From Candidatus Dadabacteria bacterium (lineage in GTDB: Bacteria > Desulfobacterota_D > UBA1144 > Nemesobacterales > Nemesobacteraceae), in the NCBI GenBank assembly GCA_951812945.1, contig CATOTB010000001.1, positions 552,198 to 616,197 on the forward strand: a stretch of 64,000 bases of DNA, in the 5' to 3' direction. The position numbers were made by a program, and so were the translations under genes. The stretch's first letter is position 1. Each line of letters starts with the position of its first letter. Under the pieces are notes generated by a model, which searched no databases, was not told the origin of the DNA, and was given only the letters and a program-made list of their open reading frames with translations. This document shows positions 1 to 7,305 of the stretch, piece after piece.

Positions 1-699
1 GGACTGATTGAATTACTGAAATGCATGACCTGCACTTGTCGTATCACCGAACCCAGATAACCGGCTGAAATTACAATGAGACTGTCAGGAATTGGTTCTC
101 CCCAAACGTTATTGGATGCTTTGAACGATGATAGTTTGGTCATTTTTGCCGACATTGGCGTTTCAATGGTAAAACCCGCAACCCTCCCCGACTTCAGGTA
201 TTTGAACGCTTGCATCCTTGGTGCTTTATGTAAGCCTCGTAGAAGCCTTTTTACTCGGCCGGACTCCAACCGGTGGGCACAAAAACTGGCGTGGAGGGGG
301 AGGTGACCCTCCCCTTGGCGATCCTTCTAGCCTGAATCACTCTACCGCCACCATTGCGTAGGTCAGCGCCATTATTCTGGCCTCCACAAGACCGCCAGCA
401 TCTCCACGTATGGTTTGGTAAATGTCAACATATCAACCTCCACTTTCAGAATAAGATTCTTATGAGTGAAAGCCAAAATGAAGCTGACCCATACCGTAGC
501 GACAAATTGAATTTGAAAGAGCAATTCGTCGGCTAAACCGTTTGTAATAAACATAACACTTTGTCCTGAATGATCAAACCAAGGTGGGTATTGTGACTGA
601 AAAGGGGCAGTTGAGTGCTCTTATTTTTCTTTCCCAAAATAGTACAACGAGAGTTGTTTTGTTACCCTACTTGGCAACTGAACCAAAGAGGGTAACAGG
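1..699. other. Left-edge stretch with no supported gene
   Basis: I see no convincing gene here. The few open frames are 60-76 codons, lack a good ribosome binding site and have no recognisable motif. The stretch sits just before a degraded transposase start, so it may be insertion debris, but nothing in it proves this. Confidence 0.5.
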
Positions 700-900
700 A
701 TGCCGGGAAGAAGAATGCATACAAGAGTGATAAAAAAGATTCTGAGGCTTAAGTTAGAGGAGTTTCTCGACAGGCAAATCGCTACGGCAAGAGGCGTCAA
801 AAAATATATTCGTAGTACGCAATACCTGTACCAGCAGCGGGACGGGTATAGAAATCCGGCATGCGCTTCTGCCGTTCTCCTAAACGTCGCTCAAAGTTGA
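700..900 (+). pseudogene. Degraded N-terminus of an IS21-family IstA-like transposase
   Basis: The first 32 codons read like the start of IS21 IstA proteins: a MPGRR opening, a basic helix with KKILRLKLEE, then RQIATARGVKK, which matches the helix-turn-helix segment (family form RQIARSCGVSRSTV). After that the frame loses similarity. The DNA still suggests the family text in broken form (a YLYQ...RDG stretch), as expected from small deletions, and a stop follows at codon 67. No catalytic DDE region or istB gene follows, so this is a remnant rather than an active element. It marks the left part of the defence island as having been a target for insertion. The match is from memory of the family pattern, so confidence is modest. 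Confidence 0.35.
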
Positions 901-954
901 CGCGGTTAAGCCGCTTTTCAGGTCGATCAACCAGGCACTTAAGCAAGAAGGATG

Positions 955-1722
955 CTATAACAACAAATCACGCAGCTTTGAATAAAAGGCTTTCATCTGC
1001 TGTACGTTGGCGTCCATCATTGAGTTATCCAGCCACCAGTCCGCGCCGGGCCTCAGCACCTTCTTGGGCATATAATTGCGGTCTTTTGTCATTGACCGGA
1101 AAGTCGCGGCACCGGTGTCCGTATTCACAATCAGAACTTTTCTCCAATCATCGTTCGGGTCTGAATTAACCACGAAGAAGGGATCTGAGCCCCAGTTTTC
1201 TTCAAGGCCCGTAATGCTCGCCAATTCGCGGTTCCTCTCCGAAGGAGTCATTCCGGTTGAAACCAGCGTGCTACAGACGAAACCCGCGCGCCGGTCGAGG
1301 TACTCCTGACCCAGAACCCCCCTAGATTCCAGCTCTTCCATCATCTCAAGTGCTTTAGTCGCCGGAATGGTCCATATGCCGTCTCTGGTGAAATAAAAAC
1401 GCCGGTTCGTGCCGTTCGGCGAGTACTTGGTTCTCCAACTGAGCACCCACCAGGAAGCGCCTGCAGCGGCGTTCGTCCGTTCCTGCAGCGCGAGCGTCAC
1501 TTCTATGCCGTCTATCTCCCTCACCGCTTTCATCACCCGGGAGTAACTCGTGCGAGAAGCGCGGTTTCCCGGCTTGCCGGTTCCGCCCGAAGCATGAACG
1601 GTTATCCACAGATCTTTATATTCCTCCATTGCCGCAACGAGTCCGACACGGTTTTTCTCGGTCGGGGCTTTTATATAAGCATTGAGAGCATTCCGTAAAG
1701 GTTCTGAAGACAAACTTTTCAT
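955..1722 (-). CDS. Unrecognised 255-residue protein
   Basis: I do not recognise this protein. It is a clean 255-codon frame with ATG start and no signal peptide or membrane segment. Its composition is soluble and mixed, with several tryptophans (SWWVLSW near residue 92, a GADWW stretch near 228) and no cysteine cluster or nucleotide-binding loop. It stands alone on the minus strand at the left of the defence island. Two perfect palindromes lie in its upstream region (1740-1751 and 1771-1796), which suggests that it or a neighbour binds there. The good frame and the operator-like sites make a real gene likely; the function is unknown. Confidence 0.6.
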   Translation of the reverse strand: MKSLSSEPLRNALNAYIKAPTEKNRVGLVAAMEEYKDLWITVHASGGTGKPGNRASRTSYSRVMKAVREIDGIEVTLALQERTNAAAGASWWVLSWRTKYSPNGTNRRFYFTRDGIWTIPATKALEMMEELESRGVLGQEYLDRRAGFVCSTLVSTGMTPSERNRELASITGLEENWGSDPFFVVNSDPNDDWRKVLIVNTDTGAATFRSMTKDRNYMPKKVLRPGADWWLDNSMMDANVQQMKAFYSKLRDLLL

Positions 1723-1739
1723 GATATTTTTCCCTATGC

Positions 1740-1796
1740 GAGTATTTACTCACATCCTATTTATAATTTCATGAGTGTCAAGATTAAAACACTCAT
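1740..1796. promoter_or_regulatory. Two palindromes upstream of the 255-residue protein
   Basis: GAGTA-TT-TACTC is a perfect palindrome at 1740-1751. ATGAGTGT at 1771-1778 is matched by ACACTCAT at 1789-1796, a perfect 8-bp inverted repeat with a 10-nt spacer. On the minus strand TTGACA (1781-1776) lies inside the second repeat. Both are within 75 bp of the ATG at 1722, so operator sites are a reasonable reading. No -10 box at a standard distance is clear. Confidence 0.4.
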
Positions 1797-2173
1797 ATAT
1801 CTATTCAGTACTATTCGCAAAGCGGAGTTCGAACGGCATTACCGTCAACGAAGCGAGGATTTTGAGCACGCGATAGTGTGGCGTCCGAAATTGACCTGAA
1901 AAAAAGGTTTTCACGCGGAATCTGCGAATTCGTCCCATTTGTCTTAATGCGAGGTTTTGCCGATACGATCTGGTTTCCCGATAGACACTCAGGTAAAGTC
2001 ATAGACAGCAGGTAGGACCGTTTGGATCTTCTTTCTACCGAAAAAGCCCTCGGCCCGGCTGTCTCAAGATGAGATTACAACTCTTTGTGATGTAAAACCT
2101 GTGTATGATTTATACGCCGCGGAACTGAATGGGAGATGGTTAAATATAAAGGCGGCTCAGGAGAATTCCACCA
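1797..2173. other. Intergenic stretch with no supported gene
   Basis: About 380 bp separate the palindromes from the next plus-strand gene. A 63-codon minus-strand frame (1811-2002) is open, but it has no ribosome binding site or recognisable content. Nothing else is visible. Confidence 0.4.
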
Positions 2174-2545
2174 TTGGAACAAAAAAGCTTTATTGCAAGC
2201 GCATGGTCAGACGGTCACACGAATAACGAAACCGGAGCGGGGTACGGATTAAGGATCAAAACCCGTGACCGTGACCGAGTCTTCAACGAAAACGAGAAGC
2301 GCAAACCGGTCACGCTGAAGCTTGTCGGAAACCGAAAAAGTTGCGAGGTGACAGTCAGCATTGACAACAACTGCTTTTGGAATAGCTGCTCGGAATTCAG
2401 AGACCAGGAAATCGGGCTGTGGTTTATTGAAAATGAATTCATCAACAAAAAACCGGGAAGTCGGCCATGGCCTTATCGTAAGCCGCCAAAATTCCAGATT
2501 GTCCCCATTGGCAAACACAGGTTTAAAGTTAGCCCGGCGCCCTGA
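2174..2545 (+). CDS. Unrecognised 123-residue protein
   Basis: This is a short soluble protein with a TTG start, chosen because AGGAG lies at 2159-2163, 10 nt upstream. It is rich in charged and aromatic residues, with one pair of cysteines near residues 56 and 69 and a basic tail (KPPKFQIVPIGKHRFKV). The opening FIASAWSDGHTNNETGAGYG with GLRIK is reminiscent of a small beta-rich binding fold, but I cannot name a family. It is followed after about 70 bp by the PD-(D/E)XK-like gene on the same strand, so the two may be co-transcribed. Function is unknown. Confidence 0.5.
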   Translation: MEQKSFIASAWSDGHTNNETGAGYGLRIKTRDRDRVFNENEKRKPVTLKLVGNRKSCEVTVSIDNNCFWNSCSEFRDQEIGLWFIENEFINKKPGSRPWPYRKPPKFQIVPIGKHRFKVSPAP

Positions 2546-2617
2546 ACCAGAGGCTTGAGTCAGTTTTACCTGCCAAGGGTCAGTTTGAGCTTGGGTTCAA
2601 GCGTGGGAGGAAAATGT

Positions 2618-3100
2618 ATGGGGAAACCGTTTAGGAATTTAGCGGGCTTTGGCAAGCGTATGGAATACTGGGTTGCCGGATTGATGATCAAGGATGGCCT
2701 TGATGTCTACATGCCGCTTGTTGACGATATGGGCATTGACATCGTTGTCAGGCGAGAGGATGGAACATTCGTGGAAGTTCAGGTAAAGGCTCGTTCCAAA
2801 GACGTTATAATGAGTACCGCTGCTTCGTTTGGACCAATTACACACGAGCAAAGGAATAATTACTATTTCGTTTTTTATTCGGAACGGTTTGATATGTTCT
2901 GGATTATGACCTCGGAAGAATTTATAAAGGAATCAGTACAAAAGAAAACGGGGAAATACATAGGTCAGAGGTATATACAGTTAAATGGAATACGCAAGAA
3001 CAAAAAGACAGGGGAACGTGAAGAACATTGTAAACCGCAGTTTGAAAAGTATATCGCTAAAGATTTTTCTCGTTTAGCGGATCGAGATTCTGTCAACTAA
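2618..3100 (+). CDS. PD-(D/E)XK nuclease-like protein
   Basis: This is a 160-residue protein with the core signature of a restriction-endonuclease-like fold. Glu15 lies in the first helix (RMEYWVAGLM), Asp41 in MGIDIVV, and EVQVK at 53-57 supplies Glu53, Gln55 and Lys57. The E..D..(E/Q)xK arrangement with a hydrophobic beta strand on each side matches small stand-alone members such as Holliday-junction-resolvase-like and DUF4365-like proteins. I chose the ATG at 2618 because GGGAGG sits 7 nt before it; a frame extension upstream lacks such a site. It faces the sulfur-modification operon tail to tail, so it could be part of the same defence island. Nuclease activity is inferred from the motif only. 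Confidence 0.55.
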   Translation: MGKPFRNLAGFGKRMEYWVAGLMIKDGLDVYMPLVDDMGIDIVVRREDGTFVEVQVKARSKDVIMSTAASFGPITHEQRNNYYFVFYSERFDMFWIMTSEEFIKESVQKKTGKYIGQRYIQLNGIRKNKKTGEREEHCKPQFEKYIAKDFSRLADRDSVN

Positions 3101-3201
3101 AGGCAGTTCTAAAAAAAACGATTTGTCTAGTTCTGTATATAAGTTCCAATAAAATGAGAGGTTGAGTTTGTAGATTTCTTTACCCTATTACTTGGTTATC
3201 C

Positions 3202-3221
3202 TTAAATTAGTTGGATGAATT
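3202..3221. repeat. 20-bp direct repeat, copy 1
   Basis: The 20 bases here match 17 of 20 bases at 5815-5834 in the same orientation. The shared core is TAGTTGGAT followed by AATT. This copy lies just past the stop of the beta-CASP gene and the other lies just before the ParB start, so together they bracket the ParB/ParB/beta-CASP block. Confidence 0.45.
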
Positions 3222-3225
3222 TCGG

Positions 3226-4260
3226 TTAGCGCCAGCGAGGTGCGGGATTATTTGTTGATGGTCTTGCCCTGATCCCGGATAAACGCTCGTTAATTGCGTT
3301 GGCCAGTTCAATGCCATGGTTGCGTGTATTATCGGTGACTGCTATCTCAGCTCCCGTTGCCTCAACATATTCAAGCGTCTCGCGAAAATCTGCGTGATTT
3401 GATAATGCTACGCTGTAAGATTTGTCGCTAAAGGTTATCAGCGGATTGCTGGCAGAATATGTGGCCATGTAGGCACTGCATTTAATACTTGTACCGGCAA
3501 TAGGTTCATTTCCGAAACCGTCGCCTTTAGAATATAATCGAACGTAAGCTCTTTGTCTGGATGCGGATATTCCTTCATCTGAGTCAAGGCTTTCAACTTT
3601 TCCTAGCACAATTCCATAATTTTGATAAACCTCCACTTCTCGAATAAGTCGATCACTGGCAAGAATCGGTACTCCTACGTTACCTTCAACGATGTGCAGA
3701 ACTCGCTCAACCGTCCCGCGGTGGGCGTAGATGTGAACTGAGCCGTACCTCAAACGTTTGCAGACAAGATCCAAGAGGCACTCCTCGGCTTGGGCTTGTG
3801 TATAGCCACGCACGCTGTTCGGACTTCCATAGGTGCTGTCCACCACAAGTTCATCTACTTGGATAACTTCTTCGAGAGGCCATCCGAAATCTCCCGAATA
3901 ACCCAGTCGGCGGCCGTCCGGCAACTCCAGAGTCACTTGGCATGAGCCAAGCATGTGGTTCGACGGAAGAAGAGTCAGCTTTGAACCGTCACGAAGTTTG
4001 TACTCAGTCCCGCGCGGAATCTTGTGAAAGTTAGATCGGTAGGGAATTTCCGCATTAAGAAAAGCGTCAAGAAGTGCAAATGTTTCAAGGCTCATAAAAA
4101 AATTCTGCCTGCCCTTGCTGGTGTTGAAGTTCCCCATGTGATCATCGTGAACATGGGTCTGGACGCGGAAATCATATCCTTCTACGAAGCCATCGCAAAC
4201 TAAATTTGTGCCCAGACGGACAGCTCCGCTCTCGAAAACATCAATCGCGGAGTCGTTCAT
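3226..4260 (-). CDS. Beta-CASP-type metallo-beta-lactamase nuclease
   Basis: This 344-residue protein carries a full metallo-beta-lactamase metal site: HVHDDH at 36-41 (HxHxDH), NHMLGS at 101-106 and SGDF at 122-125. DSTYG at 141-145 and SNHADF at 287-292 resemble the conserved blocks of beta-CASP nucleases (CPSF73, SNM1, RNase J and ligase-associated exonucleases). Those enzymes use two zinc ions to cut DNA or RNA. Length fits the compact DNA-ligase-associated exonuclease type. The ATG at 4260 lies inside the end of the preceding ParB-HTH gene (20-bp overlap), so it is the last gene of the operon. Its place next to sulfur-transfer and helicase genes suggests a nucleic-acid effector or a processing nuclease. 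The nuclease fold is well supported; the substrate is unknown. Confidence 0.75.
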   Translation of the reverse strand: MNDSAIDVFESGAVRLGTNLVCDGFVEGYDFRVQTHVHDDHMGNFNTSKGRQNFFMSLETFALLDAFLNAEIPYRSNFHKIPRGTEYKLRDGSKLTLLPSNHMLGSCQVTLELPDGRRLGYSGDFGWPLEEVIQVDELVVDSTYGSPNSVRGYTQAQAEECLLDLVCKRLRYGSVHIYAHRGTVERVLHIVEGNVGVPILASDRLIREVEVYQNYGIVLGKVESLDSDEGISASRQRAYVRLYSKGDGFGNEPIAGTSIKCSAYMATYSASNPLITFSDKSYSVALSNHADFRETLEYVEATGAEIAVTDNTRNHGIELANAINERLSGIRARPSTNNPAPRWR

Positions 4261-4963
4261 TGTTGATACCTTTTTGAATCTGGGCTACAAGCTGTGCCTC
4301 AAGGTTATCCGCCCCAATGTTTTTGATATATGTCCCGAGGTAATGAGAACCGACCAAAGTAAGGATGTTTTTTCCAAGTCGGCCAGACACCTCAGCTAAG
4401 CCAAGTGCTTGGATGCCGGATTGCAGTATTGAGTCCCTTTGTGCTTGCGTCAGACCCGAAAGCGTCACCTCCAATTCCTGGTCATCTATCGTCCCGATGA
4501 ATACATGCCTTTTCTCAATCACCGGACGCATTCCCAGAACTTCTTTCAAGCACTCGTCAATTTTCCTGCCGGATCGACTCTTGAGCTGCAAGACCTGCTC
4601 AATTTCTTTCCTGCTAAGCCCATCAGTTAAAATTGTCTCAATAACAGCATGCTGATCCTCTGTGTCTTCAAACCTTGCCAACTGGGCGGCCACCGAAAAG
4701 CCAATAGAGTCCTTCTGGGCACCCCAAGAAACTAGATGCTGAACGTCTTCAGGCAGATCAAGAATCCGCAGGAAGCGACCGATACTTGTTTTGTCAAGAT
4801 TAATTGCTTTGGCACAGTCCTCCGTTGAAACGCCCGCTTCTTTAGCTTGGCGAATCAATTTCCCGACTTCAACTGGTGAGAGCGGCCGCCCTTTTTTATG
4901 AGTACCGTATCCTACCGACATTCGGAGACGCCCGAACTCGAGAGCACTGAGATCAGCTAGCAT
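4241..4963 (-). CDS. ParB-like helix-turn-helix protein without nuclease domain
   Basis: This 240-residue protein opens with a ParB/KorB-type DNA-binding segment. Residues about 28-75 contain LSPVEVGKLIRQA, then an HTH with AKAINLDKTSIGRFL, then LDLPEDVQHLV, the usual order in the middle domain of ParB proteins. The N-terminal CTP-binding domain with a GxRR motif is absent. The C-terminal half is unassigned. Its ATG overlaps the stop of the full ParB gene upstream by 1 nt (TAATG), so the two are probably translated together and may act as partners, with one supplying the CTPase domain and the other a second DNA-reading head. No ParA ATPase is nearby, which argues against plasmid partition. 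Confidence 0.65.
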   Translation of the reverse strand: MLADLSALEFGRLRMSVGYGTHKKGRPLSPVEVGKLIRQAKEAGVSTEDCAKAINLDKTSIGRFLRILDLPEDVQHLVSWGAQKDSIGFSVAAQLARFEDTEDQHAVIETILTDGLSRKEIEQVLQLKSRSGRKIDECLKEVLGMRPVIEKRHVFIGTIDDQELEVTLSGLTQAQRDSILQSGIQALGLAEVSGRLGKNILTLVGSHYLGTYIKNIGADNLEAQLVAQIQKGINNERLRD

Positions 4964-5790
4964 TATTCGTCCAGAAGCCCTTCGCTGGTCAAAGCACGTT
5001 CTATGAGCGTAACAGCGGCTTCATCTTGGTTTATTCCTTCGTTATTAGCGAATTTCTGTAGAGCAGTGTGTGTTTTTTGCGTAATCGTCGCGACAACCTG
5101 AGTTGCTTTGGATGCTCCTTTCGCATCCTCAATCACGTCATCAATTGGTTTTTCGGGATCCTTTTTGCGTGCTTGAATAACTTTTTTGCGCTGAACGCCG
5201 GACATGGGAACCATTTCCTTAGCCAATTTTACTGCGGTTTCCGGGTCCGTTTTTCCATCTTCATTAACGGATGCGTCCTGAGCTTTTAAAGCTCCATGAA
5301 TATCAACGGTGCCGTCATCAACAAGTTTTTTCAGGGGATCTATAAGCCGAGGGTATTTCACGTAGTCCCGAACGGCTGACGCAGGAAGACCTGTAGCTTC
5401 AACAACAGCTTTTTGCGTTCCGTACATATTGTACAAGTACGTTACTCCATCAATAAGTTCTGGGCCTGAAAGCTTGCGGCGAATCAGGTTTTCGGTAATA
5501 GAAATCGCCTTGGCCGTACGCTCATCAACATGTCCATCTAGGATCGCAGCCGTTATGCTTTGCTCTTTAAGGTACTTGTGTGCTAGATAACGCCTCTGTC
5601 CCGTAAGGATTTCCCATTTTCCAGATTGTTCTTTCGATTCGCACACAACTATCGGTTGCAAAAGCCCCTGTACCCTGATACTGTTAGCCAGTTCTTCGAT
5701 GCTTTTCCCTGGCTCAAACGTTCGAACCTGTCCTTTCCCTATTACGAGATCATCCAGAGGCAATTCTCTATATCCAGTTATTTTTGGCAT
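4963..5790 (-). CDS. ParB-family protein in the sulfur-modification operon
   Basis: This 275-residue protein has the ParB N-terminal domain (residues about 8-100), including LANSIRVQGLLQPIVV and the CTP-site-like GQRRYLA at 64-70. An HTH segment follows (GTQKAVVEATGLPASAVRDYV, about residues 125-147). The tail has a ribbon-helix-helix look: a short strand (TQVVATIT), a helix and EAAVTLIERAL. ParB proteins load on DNA at specific sites and slide as clamps; some relatives in this fold are nucleases or phosphatases. The start is supported by AAGGGGG just upstream. The gene follows the SNF2 gene after a 111-bp gap that contains one copy of a 20-bp repeat (5815-5834), a possible binding or control site. 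A role in guiding the modification or nuclease machinery is inference. Confidence 0.75.
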   Translation of the reverse strand: MPKITGYRELPLDDLVIGKGQVRTFEPGKSIEELANSIRVQGLLQPIVVCESKEQSGKWEILTGQRRYLAHKYLKEQSITAAILDGHVDERTAKAISITENLIRRKLSGPELIDGVTYLYNMYGTQKAVVEATGLPASAVRDYVKYPRLIDPLKKLVDDGTVDIHGALKAQDASVNEDGKTDPETAVKLAKEMVPMSGVQRKKVIQARKKDPEKPIDDVIEDAKGASKATQVVATITQKTHTALQKFANNEGINQDEAAVTLIERALTSEGLLDE

Positions 5791-5814
5791 TTTATACCCC
5801 CTTTTATAAGTGGT

Positions 5815-5834
5815 TTAAGCTAGTTGGATAAATT
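5815..5834. repeat. 20-bp direct repeat, copy 2
   Basis: This copy matches positions 3202-3221 at 17 of 20 bases, same orientation. It lies about 25 bp upstream of the ParB start, where an operator or ParB-binding site would be placed. With the other copy it brackets the three genes 3226-5790. Confidence 0.45.
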
Positions 5835-5876
5835 AGCAGATTTACAAGAAAAAAGCCACTTTCCTGACCCGATCCG

Positions 5877-5902
5877 AGGTGTTGAACTCTCTGAAAACAC
5901 CT
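5877..5902 (-). terminator. Hairpin at the end of the SNF2 gene
   Basis: AGGTGTT (5877-5883) pairs perfectly with AACACCT (5896-5902) with a 12-nt loop, right at the SNF2 stop. No T-run follows directly; a T-rich stretch comes about 25 nt later. It may be a weak terminator or an RNA processing site that sets the ParB block apart from the upstream genes. Confidence 0.3.
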
Positions 5903-7305
5903 TACGATTTTGTTCTTTTTCCTTCCGTAGCCGAAAAGAGATCATTTTCTGTGAGTTCAAGTATGCGCATCATTTCCTGCAGTGAAAAACTGCGAGACTT
6001 GGTTTCAACGGACTCTATTACTTCATCAAATAAGTCCTCTTTCCGATCAAGTATTTTCGCTATCTGGTCCTCAATGGTGTCGGCGGCCAGAAATCTGATA
6101 ACATGCAACGGATCATTGCGTTCAAAACGATGAGCCCGGAAGATCGCCTGAACCTCCACGGCGGGATTCCACCATCTGTCAAAAAGAACTACATGTGTAG
6201 CCTCTCCGAGATTCAATCCCACTCCGCCCGCACGAAGCGAAACCAGCAGTACACGGGGAGCCGGATTTCCTTTGAATTCGTTTATGGATTTCTGCCTCCG
6301 AGTCAGGGGCATTGAACCCGTCAGGAGACTGTGTGGGAGTTCCAGACGTTTGGAAATCCAGCGCAAGGTTTCGACGAACTGCGAGAACACCAGAATGCGG
6401 GCTGAATTCCCGGCCTGATCGAGTATATCCCGGAGAACATCCCACTTTGACGAGGTATCTGTTGATTCGTCAAAATTGCACACAGTTTTCAGGCGGGTAA
6501 TAAGTCCGAGCAATACAGAAACAACATTTCCGGAAGATGTGCCGTCACCGATGGTATTGGTCCTGCTAAACCAGATATCTTCATATCTGTTTCTTTGCTG
6601 TAATGATAAGTCGATTTTAATATCTTGTATGATTACCGGAGGGAGTTCCCCCCGAACGTCGGATTTCTTTCTGCGCAGCATCATTGATCTTAACTTCTTC
6701 TTCAAGGCCGATCTGGGAGGAGATTGTCCGAATGATGGGTCAAGGAACCCGAGTATTGACTCAATATCAGCCTCGTCGTTCTCAAGGGGAGTGGCGGACA
6801 AGGCCCACGAGCGTTTTCTCGGGAGAAGCCTGCACGCCAAGGAAGTGGTAGATGCCCTGTTCTTGATCCGCTGAGCTTCATCAAGTATGACGAGGTCGAA
6901 AGCGTTTGAGGGAATTCTGTCCAGCCCGTCAAGGCGGACCTGCTCGTAGGAGGCCACGATAACAGGTATCGGAAGCAGGTAAAAGGCTTCCCTGTTTCGT
7001 GCGTCGCCTTGCACTCTCCGTACCGTAAGCGACGGTGCCCATTTTTCCAGTTCTTCTATCCAGTTGGTCGTCAGGGAAGCGGGTGCCACTATTATGGTGC
7101 GGTTGACATCGTTTTGCGCGTACATAAGCAGTCCCAAGGCAACCGCCGTCTGCACCGTTTTTCCGAGTCCCATTTCATCTGCAAGAAGGCCCGAGTGCGA
7201 CCGGTACAAAAAAGCGACGCCCTCCCACTGGTAGTCGTGCAAAAGTGCAGGAACGCGGAGTTTCTCTTCAGCACGACGGCGCAGTTGCTGAATATCAGGT
7301 GTTAT
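5902..7305 (-). CDS. SNF2-family DNA helicase/translocase, probable AUA start
   Basis: This is a Swi2/Snf2 ATPase of about 467 residues, a minimal two-lobe motor without accessory domains. Visible motifs are the Walker A DEMGLGKT (43-50), DEAQ (142-145), SATPLEN, and in the second lobe VSLRAGGVGLNL and QAIFRAHR. The first standard start (TTG at 7242) would cut off the conserved lead-in before HDYQWEG and has no ribosome site. Instead GGAGGT lies 7 nt before an in-frame ATA at 7305-7303 that overlaps the TAA stop of the DUF262 gene (ATAA). That start adds 21 residues of family-like sequence (RRRAEEKLRVPALL). SNF2 proteins move along double-stranded DNA and serve as motors in several restriction systems. 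The helicase call is firm; the AUA start is a strong inference. Confidence 0.88.
   Translation of the reverse strand: MTPDIQQLRRRAEEKLRVPALLHDYQWEGVAFLYRSHSGLLADEMGLGKTVQTAVALGLLMYAQNDVNRTIIVAPASLTTNWIEELEKWAPSLTVRRVQGDARNREAFYLLPIPVIVASYEQVRLDGLDRIPSNAFDLVILDEAQRIKNRASTTSLACRLLPRKRSWALSATPLENDEADIESILGFLDPSFGQSPPRSALKKKLRSMMLRRKKSDVRGELPPVIIQDIKIDLSLQQRNRYEDIWFSRTNTIGDGTSSGNVVSVLLGLITRLKTVCNFDESTDTSSKWDVLRDILDQAGNSARILVFSQFVETLRWISKRLELPHSLLTGSMPLTRRQKSINEFKGNPAPRVLLVSLRAGGVGLNLGEATHVVLFDRWWNPAVEVQAIFRAHRFERNDPLHVIRFLAADTIEDQIAKILDRKEDLFDEVIESVETKSRSFSLQEMMRILELTENDLFSATEGKRTKS

Noticed and set aside
372-554. 60-codon minus-strand hydrophobic frame near the left edge
   Set aside because: No ribosome site, no family resemblance, and an overlapping frame of the same length on the other strand.
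4241-5790. ParB genes as a chromosome or plasmid partition locus
   Set aside because: No parA, gidA/gidB or replication genes are near, and both genes lie in an operon with sulfur-transfer and helicase genes.
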